Shown in pieces: positions 15,747-25,522 of a DNA stretch of 64,000 nt (its first letter is position 1; each line of letters begins with the position of its first letter). Under the pieces are notes generated by a model. It saw only the letters and a list, made by a program, of their open reading frames with translations. It did no database searches and was not told the DNA's origin. Position numbers and translations under genes: made by a program. The DNA comes from Nonomuraea africana (GTDB lineage: Bacteria; Actinomycetota; Actinomycetes; Streptosporangiales; Streptosporangiaceae): NCBI RefSeq assembly GCF_014873535.1, contig NZ_JADBEF010000001.1, forward strand, positions 434,001 to 498,000, given 5' to 3'.

Positions 15747-16982
15747 TCAGCGCAGCTTTCGGAAGGTCTCCTGGACGTCGTTGGTGAAGGCTTCGGGGTT
15801 CTCGTAGTGGACGAAGTGGCCGCCCTTCATGTGGGCGTTGACGTTGATCACGTTGAAGGAGCTGCGTGTGGGGCCGTTCTCAAAGGCGGCGATACGCCCT
15901 TCGACGGTGTCGACGCCGGGCGGGTAGGCGTCGCCGAGGAGGAAGGTGAAGCCGGCCGGCGGCTCGACGACGGGCTGGCGGTTGTGGGAGGGCACCCACG
16001 GATAGCGCACCGCGTTGCGGTACATGCGGATGGAGGACCCGATGGCCTGGTTCACCCAGAAGGCGGTGGCCTCGGCGAGGATGAAGTCGCGGGGGAAGTT
16101 CTCATCGAAGTCACTCCTCTTGTCGCTCCACTTCTTCCACCTCCGCAGGAGCCAGGCGAGCATGCCGATGGGGGAGTCGTTCAGGCCGTGGGTGAGGGTC
16201 GATGCGTCGAGCATGTGGACCGCGACGTGGGAGACGTAGGTGCTGACGAGGTTCTCCAGGCCCGCCCGCAGCTCCGGTGTGGCGTCCTCGGGAATCTTGG
16301 CGCCGTCGGTCAGGTCCCAGAACCGCTCGTTCGCGAACTGGCCCGGAGGCATGTCGTGACCGTAGTGCAGGCCGATGATGCTGTCGGCGTACTTGTGGCC
16401 GAGCGCGCTGGTGACGAGGGCGCCGTAGTCGGAGCCCGCCGCGGCGTACTTCTCGTAGCCCAGCACCTCGGTCATGAGCTTGTGAATGATGTCGGCGATC
16501 TTCCAGTAGTTCAGGTCGCCCCTGCCGACGGGGGTGGACCAGGCGAATCCGGGCAGGTCGGGGATGATGACGTCGAAGGAGTCGGCCGGGTCACCGCCGT
16601 GGGCGGCGGGGTCCGTCAGCGGGCCGATGAGCGGGAGGCTGAACCCGCTGGACCACGGCCAGCCGGAATGAACGGCGAGCGGGACCGGGTTCGGGCCCTT
16701 GCCGCGCACGTAGTAGAAGTGCACGGGCGTGCCGTCGATCTCGACCTTGTACTGGTCGTAGGTGTTCAGCCGCTGCTCCTGCGCACGCCAGTCGAAGCCG
16801 TCCGCCCAGTACTCCACGAGCGGCTTGAGGTAGGCGGTGCTGATCCCGTAGTACTCCTCCTCGTTGTCCAGGTCATCGAAGAAGCGGGTCTTGTTCAGGC
16901 GGTCCTTGAGGTCGTCCAGGGCCTCCTGGGGGACATCGATCTTGTACGGTTCCAGCGCGCTGGGCTTGTTGTTGTTGCTCAC
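15747..16982 (-). CDS. Epoxide hydrolase (EHN-domain alpha/beta hydrolase)
   Basis: GTG at 16982 behind GGAAAG; 411 residues. The N-terminal EHN domain (IDVPQEALDDLKDRLNKTRF) precedes an alpha/beta hydrolase core. The oxyanion motif HSGWPWSSG lies at about 105-113, the nucleophile Asp185 in GSDYGALV and the catalytic His389 in GGHFVHYENPE. Enzymes of this family open epoxides to diols through an Asp ester intermediate in the cytoplasm. First gene of the minus-strand detoxification-like group at 15.7-20.3 kb, but with its own terminator. Substrate unknown. Confidence 0.93.
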   Translation of the reverse strand: MSNNNKPSALEPYKIDVPQEALDDLKDRLNKTRFFDDLDNEEEYYGISTAYLKPLVEYWADGFDWRAQEQRLNTYDQYKVEIDGTPVHFYYVRGKGPNPVPLAVHSGWPWSSGFSLPLIGPLTDPAAHGGDPADSFDVIIPDLPGFAWSTPVGRGDLNYWKIADIIHKLMTEVLGYEKYAAAGSDYGALVTSALGHKYADSIIGLHYGHDMPPGQFANERFWDLTDGAKIPEDATPELRAGLENLVSTYVSHVAVHMLDASTLTHGLNDSPIGMLAWLLRRWKKWSDKRSDFDENFPRDFILAEATAFWVNQAIGSSIRMYRNAVRYPWVPSHNRQPVVEPPAGFTFLLGDAYPPGVDTVEGRIAAFENGPTRSSFNVINVNAHMKGGHFVHYENPEAFTNDVQETFRKLR

Positions 16983-17116
16983 GGCAAGGCTGCTTTCCTG
17001 TAGTGGTGGATGAGAAGTCGCTGTCCGGCACGTGGGTGCCGCCTGCCGGTGTTCTGATCGCGCCGTGTCGGATGTGACCGGCCGCCGGGCGAGGTGTGAA
17101 GGGGCCGCAGGTAGCG

Positions 17117-17575
17117 TCAGTTGGTGAAGTCCAGGCGAACCCGGGTCTGCTTGAGCTCGGCGATGTACCAGGAACCGTTCGTCTTGACGAAGCGTGCGTG
17201 GTAATGGCCGAACCCGTGCATGCCTCTGAAAGGGATGTGCTCGGACACGGCGGCGTCCTCGGGCCGGGTGATGATGTCCTCCATCGCCCATACGCCGTGG
17301 GCGGCGGTCGCCGAGTCGACGTCGATCTCGTCGGAGAACAGGTGGTGGACCAGGGTGACGCCGGGGCCGCCGCTGGCTCCGACCGTGGCGGCGATCCCTT
17401 CCCGGCCCTCCATGCGCAGCCACACCGATCCGTCAGGCTTGTGCGGGGTGAACGTGCCGTCTGGCGTGAACAGATTCGCCAGGTCCTGCCAGCGCTGATG
17501 ATCCGCGTAACGGACGTAGCGAGCCATCAGACGACGAAGATCCTCAGTAATGCTCAGACGCTCAATGGCATCCAT
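17117..17575 (-). CDS. SnoaL-like/NTF2-fold protein
   Basis: ATG at 17575 with GGAAGG upstream; 152 residues. The N-terminal helix and sheet phrases (LRRLMARYVRYADHQRWQDL; ANLFTPDGTFTPHKPDGSVW) and the C-terminal GFGHYHARFVKTNGSWYIAE are typical of SnoaL_4/NTF2-like proteins, small cone-shaped folds that act as isomerases, cyclases, hydratases or binding proteins. It lies 135 bases upstream of the epoxide hydrolase gene on the same strand, so it probably belongs to the same pathway. Catalytic role not provable from sequence. Confidence 0.85.
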   Translation of the reverse strand: MDAIERLSITEDLRRLMARYVRYADHQRWQDLANLFTPDGTFTPHKPDGSVWLRMEGREGIAATVGASGGPGVTLVHHLFSDEIDVDSATAAHGVWAMEDIITRPEDAAVSEHIPFRGMHGFGHYHARFVKTNGSWYIAELKQTRVRLDFTN

Positions 17576-17689
17576 AATCGATCATCCCTTCCAGTGATGT
17601 GGACGGACATCCCGCCGGTGCTGCGCCTCGGCCGGCCGTGCCGTCAAGCGCGTTACTTTGTGTCGTGTCTCACAGGCGACAGACGCGCT

Positions 17690-17995
<306 letters not shown>

Positions 17996-18967
17996 CTACC
18001 GTCGCGGATCGAGCAGCAGCTTCCCCGAGGTGCGCCGCGATTCGATGTCGATATGGGCCTGCGCGGCCGCATCCAGCGGGTAGCGCCCGGTGATGTCGAC
18101 GCTGAGCTTGCCCTCGCGGATCTTCTCGAAGAGGTCCCCGGCGTGACCGAGCAGCAACTCCCGGCTGTGGATGTGGTCCGCGAACACGGCGTAGGTGATC
18201 CGGATGCTCCTGGGCAGGTCGAACATCCGCACCGTGGGGATCTCGCCGATCAGCGGACCGTAGTAGACGAGGGTGCCGACCCGCCGCAGGACCTCGATCG
18301 ACCGCCAGAAGGTGTTGGCACCCCCACCGTCGAAGACCGCGTGCACGCCCTCGCCGTCGGTGAGAGCCAGGACTCGGTCCACAAAGTCGCCGTCCGAGGA
18401 GACGAGTACTTCGTCGGCTCCTGCGGCCTTGGCGGCCGTGACCTTCTCCTCCCGGGAGACCAGTCCGATCACGCGGGCGCCACGCAACTTGAGCAACTGG
18501 GTGACCATGCGCCCCACGCCGCCGGCCGCCGCGTGCACGAGGGCCGTTTCACCCTCCGCCAACGGCGCCGACTCGGTCACGAAGTGATGCGCGGTCAGCC
18601 CTTGCATCATCGTGGCGGCGGCGACGTCGCTCGGGATATCGTCCGGAATCGGGACCGCCTGGTCGGCAGGCATGGCGATCTTCTGCGCATAGCTGCCGAA
18701 GACCGAGACCCAGGCAACCCGGTCGCCCACCGCGAATCCGCTGACGTCTTCGCCGACTGCGGCGACCCGGCCTGCGCCTTCGACTCCGAGGACCGCCGGA
18801 ACCTCGCCGACCAGACCGAATCCGACACGAGAGCCGGTGTCCATGAAGTTGATCCCTGCGAAGTCGACGTCCACCAGGAGATCACCCGGACCCGGCTCGG
18901 GGTCGGGCCAATCCTTCACCTTGAGGACTTCGGGGCCGCCGAACTCTTCTACCACTACTGCGCGCAC
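17996..18967 (-). CDS. NADPH:quinone reductase-like medium-chain dehydrogenase
   Basis: GTG at 18967 lies eight bases after AAGGAGG; an earlier in-frame GTG (18976) overlaps that ribosome site and is rejected. The 323-residue protein has the GroES-like N-terminal domain (FGGPEVLKVKDWPDPEPGPG) and the NADP-binding Rossmann motif HAAAGGVGRMVTQLLKLRGA (about 145-164). The Cys/His residues of structural and catalytic zinc are absent, as in the quinone oxidoreductase/zeta-crystallin branch. It reduces quinones or enones with NADPH. It sits in the detoxification-like run on the minus strand. Confidence 0.93.
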   Translation of the reverse strand: MRAVVVEEFGGPEVLKVKDWPDPEPGPGDLLVDVDFAGINFMDTGSRVGFGLVGEVPAVLGVEGAGRVAAVGEDVSGFAVGDRVAWVSVFGSYAQKIAMPADQAVPIPDDIPSDVAAATMMQGLTAHHFVTESAPLAEGETALVHAAAGGVGRMVTQLLKLRGARVIGLVSREEKVTAAKAAGADEVLVSSDGDFVDRVLALTDGEGVHAVFDGGGANTFWRSIEVLRRVGTLVYYGPLIGEIPTVRMFDLPRSIRITYAVFADHIHSRELLLGHAGDLFEKIREGKLSVDITGRYPLDAAAQAHIDIESRRTSGKLLLDPRR

Positions 18968-19090
18968 AGCGCGCACCTCCTTCTACCGGTCGACAACCGC
19001 CGCTGGGGAGGCGGCGATTGTTTCGTGGGGCAACTCGCCCCGGGGATTGACAAGGGACAGCCTGCGCGCTCCTCGCGCTGAGCAGCCGGA

Positions 19091-19474
19091 TCAGGCCTGC
19101 AGGAGCGAGGCGGCGTAGGCGGGATTGGTGTAGTCGCGCCAGGCCGCGATCTTGCCGCCGCGGAGCTCGTAGACGGCCATGTTCATCACGGGGACCAGCT
19201 TTCCTCCCGCCAGTGCGAGCCCGTGGATCTGCTCGGCGATGACCACGTCGCCGTTCACCGCCTGGTGCACGGTCTCGAAACGGACCTGGGCGAAGTTCGC
19301 GAACACGCCCCTCCACAGGGCGATCACCGCTGCGCGCCCGTGAACCGGCTTGTCGCCGTACGCGGAGAAGGTCACGTCCTCGGTCAGGAACGAGGCGAGC
19401 CCGTCCGCGTCCTTGGCGTTGAAAGTGCTGACGAAGTCGCGGACGAACGCGTCGTGCTGAGTGACATCGGACAT
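19091..19474 (-). CDS. NTF2-like/SnoaL-fold protein
   Basis: ATG at 19474 with GGAGG eight bases upstream; 127 residues. MSDVTQHDAFVRDFVSTFNA and GLASFLTEDVTFSAYGDKPV are the classic start of nuclear-transport-factor-2-like proteins, followed by the WRGVFANFAQVRFETVHQAV sheet. Such proteins bind or isomerise small hydrophobic molecules; many have unknown function. It is 123 bases upstream of the quinone reductase on the same strand. A second member of this fold lies at 17.1-17.6 kb with little identity. Confidence 0.85.
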   Translation of the reverse strand: MSDVTQHDAFVRDFVSTFNAKDADGLASFLTEDVTFSAYGDKPVHGRAAVIALWRGVFANFAQVRFETVHQAVNGDVVIAEQIHGLALAGGKLVPVMNMAVYELRGGKIAAWRDYTNPAYAASLLQA

Positions 19475-19840
19475 GGCAGAGACCTCCAGAGGATTGGGTG
19501 GTTCGCCGGCGTCGGCGAGCCGTTTGGGTGAAGTGCGCGCCACCAGGCAGCGCATCATCGAAGGCACGTCGGCGTACCTTCGAAGCGACAGCCGGAGAAC
19601 CGTGACCCTGAACGATGTCAAGGGCGATCACCGGGCTCCCGCCTTTGCGGACCGTGCCGCGGCCGCCTTCATCGCGGGTATTCAGGGGCGTCCAAGAAGG
19701 ACAGCAGTCATCGGAAAGCGGTGGTCGACCTGCTGATCGACCATCTTCCAGGGAACTTGTATCGCCCTCGGGCTGCCGCACGGAACAGGCCGCGCTCTGG
19801 GTGCCGGCCCGTGGCCTCGTGCACCCCGATTGTGCCGTTG
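19475..19840. other. Intergenic region, no gene seen
   Basis: About 365 bases between the NTF2-like gene and the SRPBCC gene. All frames look non-coding or antisense. It should carry the promoter of the 19.4-15.7 kb minus-strand group; I see no clear consensus. Confidence 0.5.
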
Positions 19841-20296
19841 TCAGCCCCGAGACACCTGACTGCGCGCCTCGATGGCCCTGATCGTGTTCTTCAGCGCCTT
19901 CTCCAGCGTGCCTTTGCCGATGCTGCCCAACAGCAGTCCGATGACGCGGCCTTTGAGGTTCTTGCCTTCGCGGACCACGACGACGTCCAGCTGTGTCGTC
20001 CCGTCGGGCAAGGGGGTGAACGTGTAGATGTGGCCCGAGCGGCCGCCCCAGACGTTCGAGTCGATGGCCGTCATCACCACGCGGTGCGGGTCGGACCAGT
20101 CGTACCGCAGCCGTTCCCAGATGCCGCCCGATCCCTCGGTGACGTCGGCCGTGTCGGCGCCCTTCGCGTGCACCTTCAGGTAGTCGTCGGAGCTGTTGCC
20201 GAACAGCTGCCGGCGGCCCCGGCCGAAGTCGGTGAGGCCGGCCAAGAACTGCTCCGGCGTCGCGCTCGTCTGCTCGGTGAAGTGGATCGTTGCCAT
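19841..20296 (-). CDS. SRPBCC (START/Bet v1-like) family protein
   Basis: ATG at 20296 after AGGGAGA; 151 residues. It begins MATIHFTEQTSATPEQFLAG and contains YDWSDPHRVVMTAIDSNVWG and GHIYTFTPLPDGTTQLDVVV, the usual strands of the polyketide-cyclase-like SRPBCC fold with a large hydrophobic pocket. No catalytic residues can be named. A CCAGGG-N5-CCCTGG palindrome lies 144 bases upstream, shared with LAL regulator genes. A relative is at 55.9-56.3 kb. Confidence 0.88.
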   Translation of the reverse strand: MATIHFTEQTSATPEQFLAGLTDFGRGRRQLFGNSSDDYLKVHAKGADTADVTEGSGGIWERLRYDWSDPHRVVMTAIDSNVWGGRSGHIYTFTPLPDGTTQLDVVVVREGKNLKGRVIGLLLGSIGKGTLEKALKNTIRAIEARSQVSRG

Positions 20297-20439
20297 GGCT
20301 TTCTCCCTGCGTTCCTCGCATCGGTGTGGTGATCGGCTGCACCAAGACTGCCGGGGCGGCAAGCCTCGTCGAGCCCGTACCGGACCCTGGTCCCCAGGCG
20401 CCGTACCCCTGGCCCGGCCCCGGGGACCCCTGGCTCGGG

Positions 20440-20456
20440 CCAGGGCTCGCCCCTGG
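20440..20456. promoter_or_regulatory. CCAGGG-N5-CCCTGG palindrome (site 1)
   Basis: CCAGGG CTCGC CCCTGG, exact 6-5-6 palindrome upstream of the SRPBCC gene (minus strand). The same motif recurs at 31578 and 45198 and with one mismatch at 25523. Probably an operator; see findings. Confidence 0.6.
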
Positions 20457-20514
20457 TGAGACGGGGCACCGTGGTCGGTGGGTGCCGACCGGCATCCCCT
20501 GTTGAGAAGAAGCT

Positions 20515-20830
20515 GATGGTGGACTCCAAGATCGAGGTGTGGTCGTCCCTGTCACGGACGTGGACCGGGCCAAGGCCTTCTCCTCGGGGATCGGCTTTCG
20601 CGAGGACGCCGACTTCTCAGGCCCGGGCGGCTTCCGGGTCGTCCATCTCACCCCGCCTGGATCGACCGCGTCGATCAACATGGGCACCGGGGTGACCGAC
20701 GCGGCACCGGGGTCCGAGCGCGGCGTGCACCTGGCATCGAACTGCAGTCACGCGGCGTCGAGTCAGCGAGGTCTTCCACGATGCCGGTGGACGCCGTGCA
20801 CATGGTGCGGGGCGCGGGCCCCGACATCTG
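20515..20830 (+). pseudogene. VOC (glyoxalase/bleomycin-resistance fold) protein, decayed
   Basis: ATG at 20515 reads MVDSKIEV; then one G is missing and the frame shifts to VVVPVTDVDRAKAFSSGIGF-REDADFSGPGGFRVVHLTPP, matching the intact VOC protein at 47867-48313 (VVIVPVSDVDRAKAFYTETL). A second shift near 20735 and another near 20765 break the end (SEVFHDAGG). VOC proteins bind metal and act as lyases, dioxygenases or drug-binding proteins. The gene is clearly dead. Confidence 0.75.
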
Positions 20831-20975
20831 AGCTGACTCCGCAGGAGTCTCAGGTCGCACGCGGGCGCCCGCCCCGACCTGGCAAGGCCGTGTCGCCCTC
20901 ATGCTGCCGGCCAGGGCCGGGACGCTGCCGTCGGGGTCGGAGGGCCGGGCACCGTTCCGGCCGCCGAAGCGCGCG

Positions 20976-21302
20976 CTACACCCACTCACCGAACCGCAGT
21001 CCGTCGCCCCACTCGGTGACGAGCGCCGTGAACCGGTGGCGCCGCCACCCGCGGCAGCGCGCCCCCACCGTGATCCACCATGTGCCGGAACCGTTGCGCG
21101 ATTCGGTGAGGCGCAGCCTGCGGCCGAAGGGCGCCTGGCACTTGTCGCAGGCACTGCGGTCCACGACGAACTCGTAGGTGAGCCGCGTGATCCACAGGTC
21201 CGTCTCGGTAGGGCCTGCTTCGACCCAGGCTGGAGGAGCTTGCGGAACGTACGGGACTCCGAGGTATATCGAACAGATCGTATTGAGCAACATCCAGTCC
21301 AT
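20976..21302 (-). CDS. Small protein with a CxxC zinc-ribbon-like pair
   Basis: ATG at 21302 (MDWMLLNTICSIYLGVPYVP); 108 residues. The middle reads ETDLWITRLTYEFVVDRSAC-DKCQAPFGRRLRL and the end RCRGWRRHRFTALVTEWGDG-LRFGEWV. It is a paralogue of the protein at 49835-50158 (shared start MxW, shared CxxC...PxxxxRxxA and ARCRGxxRHRxxA). One CxxC plus a single later Cys could bind zinc. Function unknown; both copies lie beside VOC genes. Confidence 0.7.
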   Translation of the reverse strand: MDWMLLNTICSIYLGVPYVPQAPPAWVEAGPTETDLWITRLTYEFVVDRSACDKCQAPFGRRLRLTESRNGSGTWWITVGARCRGWRRHRFTALVTEWGDGLRFGEWV

Positions 21303-21488
21303 GACGCCACGATCTCGCCGGAGTGGGGGCGTCGGCCCCGGTGAAGGACCCTGGCCGTGCGGCGCCAGGGACGGGCCCGCAGACCCGTGGGGGTGGACTT
21401 GCCGGCAGGGAGAGACCGTCGAGTACGCGCCGACCGTCAAGCACGTGGACCAGGTCGCGGGCGAGCAGGGAAGGTTGGAGCATAGGAG

Positions 21489-21620
21489 GCCTCATGGCCC
21501 ACCGCGCCGACGCGCACATCGCCTGAGGTGGCCGCATGCCACTCGGTCGTCGTCTCCCATCCGGATCTCGTCGCCCGCGTCGTCGAGGAAGCCGCGAACA
21601 CCACCTGCTCGATCAGGTGA
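21489..21620 (+). pseudogene. Alpha/beta hydrolase (EstC/salicylate-esterase-like), C-terminal remnant
   Basis: GLMAHRADAHIA, then after one extra base EVAACHSVVVSHPDLVARVV-EEAANTT, stop at 21618. It matches the end of the intact hydrolase at 47061-47858 (FMARRANAHITEVAASHAVA-VSHPGVV), including the catalytic His. Nothing of the N-terminal part remains. Confidence 0.65.
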
Positions 21621-21639
21621 TCTCGGCTGCCCGGGCCCG

Positions 21640-21813
21640 CTGTTGGTGACGGTTCCGGTGCAAAACCTGCGTGCGACCGCCAGGGCGCGCTGGGGGTCGG
21701 TGGTCCAGATGCCTCAGGACAGGCCGTAGTCGGAGTCGTTGGCGATGACGACCAGGACTGGGCCGAAGAGCTCCTCCTGGGCGATGTGCATGGAGTTGTC
21801 GACCCCCTTGGAC
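21640..21813 (-). pseudogene. Aldehyde dehydrogenase, internal C-terminal fragment
   Basis: Reads VDNSMHIAQEELFGPVLVVI-ANDSDYGLS, a TGA codon, then GIWTTDPQRALAVARRFCTG-TVTNSG. EELFGPVL and DYGLS are hallmarks of the aldehyde dehydrogenase superfamily. Both ends are missing and an in-frame stop is present. Confidence 0.75.
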
Positions 21814-21829
21814 GCCACCCCTGACGGGC

Positions 21830-24595
21830 TCACGCGCTCGCCAGGTCGGGGAGCCGACCCAGTGCGTCGCGCAGTGCGGCGCGTGATGTGATGCCCAGCT
21901 TGGGAAAGACACGGTAGAGATGCGAGCTGACGGTTCGAGGAGACAGGTGTGTTCGTTCGCCGATCTCCTTGTTGGTCAGGCCGCTGGCGGCGAGATCCGC
22001 GATGCGGCGCTCCTGCCAGGTCAGCGAGGTCAGGGGGATCGGCGAGGTGCGGGAGGAGTTGTCGATGGTGCGCAACTCGGTGCGCGCCCGCTCGGCCCAC
22101 CCTGTGGCACCGAGCTGTTCGAAGCAGGTGGCAGCGCTGGCCAGCAACTGCCGTGCGGCCTTGCGGCCATGATTGTGCCGCAGGCGGATGCCGTGGGCCA
22201 GGCGGATCCGGGCCAGCTCGAAGGGGAAGTTCGCCCCCGCCGGGTGCGCTTCGGCCCGCGCGTACATCTCGGCGGCCTCCCGATCGTTGGTCGCCGTCAT
22301 CGAGAGAACTCCGTAGGTGAGCAGGGCCAGCCGGGGCGAGATGTCCGGGAGCCCGGCGGTCTGGGCTGCCAGCGCGTGCCGTCGGGCCTGTTCCGTGCGA
22401 CCCGTGTGGAGGGCGGCTTCGACGAGGTCGAGCAGGGTCCCCGAGGCCTGGTGAAGATACGGCTCGAACGTGCCGGGATGGGTGATGCCGCTGGCATGGA
22501 GATACGCCGCTTCGTAGTCCCCTTCGCTCAGCGCAGCGACTGTGCCGGCGGTGTCGGCAAGCTGGGTCAGGAGGCCTATCCCGCGTGGGGCGGCCCAGGA
22601 GTCGACCATGGCCTGCAGCTCACGTGCTTGCTCGACTCGACCTCGCATGGCCGCGAGGACGGCCAGATAGGCGCGGCTCTGGTAGGCGAAGAGGGTGAGT
22701 CCGCGAACCGTTGCCAGTTCCAGGCTGCGCCGGCCCGTCTGCTCGGCGGCCTCCCATTGCCCAGCGGCCATCTGGTCGAGAAGGAGCAAGTGCAGCATGG
22801 ATATGTCGCCGGCCTTGGCCCCGACCTCCCGCTCCCGCTCCCGCTCCATCGTCCGCTGGAGATGTGACCGGTACCGGCCCAGGGCGCCCACGCGGTAGGC
22901 GACGTCGCACAGCCGGGCGACGTCCCAGGGGTCCAGCTGGGGAAAGTTGACGAACGCGCTTTCCACACGCTCGTGCAGCCCGGTCCCCCGGCGCAGCACA
23001 TCGCTCCAGGCATCCTGGTAGACAAGCGAGTTGGATGGGATCAGATGCTTCACTGAGGCGAGCACGGCATGGGTCCTTTCCCACATGGCGCAGTTGCTCG
23101 CATACTGGCTGATCACGAGCAGGAGGTTCACCAAGGGCGTGAGGACGTCGTGCGGCTCGCCTTCAGCCCGGTCACGGATGTTCTCGATCACGTTCAGCAG
23201 TTGACGGTGCGTGGAACACACCTCCCCGTCCTCGTAGAGGGCCACGTAGGCGCTTGCGGCCACGGCAGCCGGAGACGGGACCCCATGCGTGGTGCCGGAG
23301 TGGACGAGATGCTGAGCCCGCTCCAGGAGACCGGCCTGCCCGGCGATGAACGCCGCGTCTCCGAGCCTGCGAGAACGGCTCTCGCGGTTCTCGCTCAGCT
23401 CCGCGGCTCGGGTCAGCCACGCGACGGCCGCGGCTTCACCGCCCCGCCGCCTCGCCGAGGCGGCAGCCGCCTCAAGCGCGGCTGCGACCTGTTCGTTCGG
23501 GTCGATCGCCGCCGCAGCCAGATGCGTGGCGTGCCGTTCAACGTCCTGCCGGTGCAGCTGGGCCAGAACGGTGTGAGCGGCCCGGCGCTCGTTGGGAGTT
23601 GCCATCCGCACCACGGTGGAACGGACGAGCGGATGCCGGAAGACGAACTCACCGGTGTACGGGTCCACGTCCAGCAGTCCGCAGGCGGCCGCTTCGTCGG
23701 CGTTCAGCATGCGGTACCGCACCGCCCGCACCGGACTGGAGCCGGTTCGCGCGCTGACGCCGTCGAGGGCACCGCGCAGGAGTTCCGTGCGAACAGCAGG
23801 GGTCAGGGCCGCCACGCGTGCTCCGTAGACGTGCTGGAGGCGACGCGGAAGCGGCACGCCCCCGGCCCCGAACGCCTCCTCGACGCCGTGTCCGGATGGG
23901 GCACTGCTGAGCAAGGGCGGCAGTTCCACGAGCGCCAGAGGGACGCCCATCGCCTCATCCAGGACGAGAACCCGGATGTGCGGGGCCAAGGCGGGGTAAT
24001 GGCTGTCCAGTACCTGTTGCGAGGCCTCCCGCGACAAGGGCGGCACGTGCAGTTCGGAAAGCCCGGCGCTGTCGAATCCCACGGGGACGCCGGAGCGCAC
24101 GCCCACGAGCAGCTTCACCTTGCTGTCGGCCAGACGTCGGCCGACGAATCCGCACACCGCGGTGCTTGTGACGTCCAGCCACTGGCCGTCGTCGATCACC
24201 ATCAGAAGAGGCGTCGCGGACGCCGCGAGGGCGAGCAGGTCGAGGACCGCGAGGCCCACGGCCATCACGGACGGCGCCGGCCCGTCGCACCTCCCGAAGA
24301 CCGCGCCGAGGACCGCCCGGTGGACGCCGTCGAGCCGGTCCATGTCAGGGAGCAGTGGGTAGAGCAGTTGGTGCAGTCCGGCGAACGGCAGCTCGGCTTC
24401 GGCTTCGGCCCCGGCAGCTCGGATCACGCGGTGGCCCGTCGCCGACGCGAGGTCCGCGACGTGTTCCAGCAGCACGCTCTTGCCGACGCCCGTTTCGCCT
24501 CGTAGGACGAGGGCTCCCTCCTCGGGCGAGGCGATGAACGCCGAGAGGGCCTGCTGCTCGGCCTCCCGACCCACCAGGGCATGCATGCGATCCAC
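21830..24595 (-). CDS. LuxR-family LAL-type ATPase transcriptional regulator (1)
   Basis: GTG at 24595 with GAGGAGG nine bases upstream; 921 residues. Walker A GETGVGKS at 33-40, Walker B LLMVIDDGQWLD, a long helical-repeat middle, and a C-terminal LuxR helix-turn-helix from about residue 857 (SLTWQERRIADLAASGLTNK). LAL (large ATP-binding LuxR, MalT-like) proteins bind ATP and an inducer, oligomerise and activate promoters. It is 163 bases downstream of the alpha/beta hydrolase gene on the same strand. It is close to LAL 4 at 42.5 kb (same HTH, same GxRVSSHLYR-type ending), a paralogous pair. Confidence 0.95.
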   Translation of the reverse strand: MDRMHALVGREAEQQALSAFIASPEEGALVLRGETGVGKSVLLEHVADLASATGHRVIRAAGAEAEAELPFAGLHQLLYPLLPDMDRLDGVHRAVLGAVFGRCDGPAPSVMAVGLAVLDLLALAASATPLLMVIDDGQWLDVTSTAVCGFVGRRLADSKVKLLVGVRSGVPVGFDSAGLSELHVPPLSREASQQVLDSHYPALAPHIRVLVLDEAMGVPLALVELPPLLSSAPSGHGVEEAFGAGGVPLPRRLQHVYGARVAALTPAVRTELLRGALDGVSARTGSSPVRAVRYRMLNADEAAACGLLDVDPYTGEFVFRHPLVRSTVVRMATPNERRAAHTVLAQLHRQDVERHATHLAAAAIDPNEQVAAALEAAAASARRRGGEAAAVAWLTRAAELSENRESRSRRLGDAAFIAGQAGLLERAQHLVHSGTTHGVPSPAAVAASAYVALYEDGEVCSTHRQLLNVIENIRDRAEGEPHDVLTPLVNLLLVISQYASNCAMWERTHAVLASVKHLIPSNSLVYQDAWSDVLRRGTGLHERVESAFVNFPQLDPWDVARLCDVAYRVGALGRYRSHLQRTMEREREREVGAKAGDISMLHLLLLDQMAAGQWEAAEQTGRRSLELATVRGLTLFAYQSRAYLAVLAAMRGRVEQARELQAMVDSWAAPRGIGLLTQLADTAGTVAALSEGDYEAAYLHASGITHPGTFEPYLHQASGTLLDLVEAALHTGRTEQARRHALAAQTAGLPDISPRLALLTYGVLSMTATNDREAAEMYARAEAHPAGANFPFELARIRLAHGIRLRHNHGRKAARQLLASAATCFEQLGATGWAERARTELRTIDNSSRTSPIPLTSLTWQERRIADLAASGLTNKEIGERTHLSPRTVSSHLYRVFPKLGITSRAALRDALGRLPDLASA

Positions 24596-24758
24596 TGCCC
24601 GTATCCTCCTCTGTCGCTGGATCGGCTACTCCGATCCGTGTCGGTCGTACACGCCCCCGCCGGGGGCCTTTCAAGCTGATGTCGGTGTCGCGCCGCCTGC
24701 GACTCGCCCGCCCCTGCCGAACTTGACGGGCTGGGTGTTCTGTCTCCTCTTGTCGGTG

Positions 24759-25487
24759 TCAGGCGCGGATGACCGTGACGGCTTGCAGGATCGAGTCGGC
24801 CACCGGACCGGGCTGGGTGACCGGCAGGGCGTGCCCGGCGCCGGGGATCTCGGCCAGCTCCTTGCCGCCGGCGCGCTCGGCCATGAAGCGCAGCGCCTCG
24901 GCGGGGATGTTGCGATCGGCGTCGCCCCAGACGAACCAACTCGGCAGGTCCCGCCACGCGGGTGCGGCGCCGGTGAGGCCCTCGGTGAGCGCGGCCTCGG
25001 ATATCGGTCGCTGCGTGACCGCCATCAGTGCGGCCTCGCGCGGGTCGGCGTCCGCGGCGAACTGCGGCGGGAACTTCGCCGGGTCGATCGACAGCTCGGT
25101 GCCGCCACCGGTCAGTGCCCGGAGCACGACGGCGTCGCCAAGCGTGCTGCCGGGGAACCGGTTGGACAGTTCCAGCGCGCTCTCGCCGATCTCGGGGGCG
25201 AAGGCGGCCACGTAGACCAGTGCCCGGACGGCCGGGTCGCCGGCGGCCGCCTGGGTGATGACAAGGCCGCCGTAGGAGTGGCCGACCAGGACCACCGGGC
25301 GGCCGAGGGACGCGACGACGTCCCGGAGGTACTCGGCGTCGGTGCGGACGCCGCGCAGGGGGTTGGCGACCGCCACCGCGGTCACCCCCGCGGCGATGAG
25401 GCGCTCGATCACGCCGTTCCAGCTGGACGACTCGGCGAACGCGCCGTGGACGAGGACGACTACGGGTTCAGGGGTTGTTGTCTGCAT
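24759..25487 (-). CDS. Alpha/beta hydrolase (EstC-like esterase)
   Basis: ATG at 25487; 242 residues. HGAF oxyanion strand (PVVVLVHGAFAESSSWNGVI), nucleophile Ser in VLVGHSYGGLVITQAAAG, acid in FVWGDADRNIPAEALRF and His in GAGHALPVTQP, a complete triad. No signal peptide, so cytoplasmic. Enzymes of this group hydrolyse small esters. A one-mismatch copy of the CCAGGG-N5-CCCTGG palindrome lies 36 bases upstream. The gene precedes LAL 1 on the same strand and may be its target. Confidence 0.92.
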   Translation of the reverse strand: MQTTTPEPVVVLVHGAFAESSSWNGVIERLIAAGVTAVAVANPLRGVRTDAEYLRDVVASLGRPVVLVGHSYGGLVITQAAAGDPAVRALVYVAAFAPEIGESALELSNRFPGSTLGDAVVLRALTGGGTELSIDPAKFPPQFAADADPREAALMAVTQRPISEAALTEGLTGAAPAWRDLPSWFVWGDADRNIPAEALRFMAERAGGKELAEIPGAGHALPVTQPGPVADSILQAVTVIRA

Positions 25488-25522
25488 GCCGCCAGCCTCG
25501 CCCGCCCGGCGGCCCGGTCGCC

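Noticed and set aside
23069..24505. A 478-codon plus-strand open frame inside LAL regulator 1
   Set aside because: Antisense shadow of an intact gene with Walker A, Walker B and HTH motifs on the minus strand.
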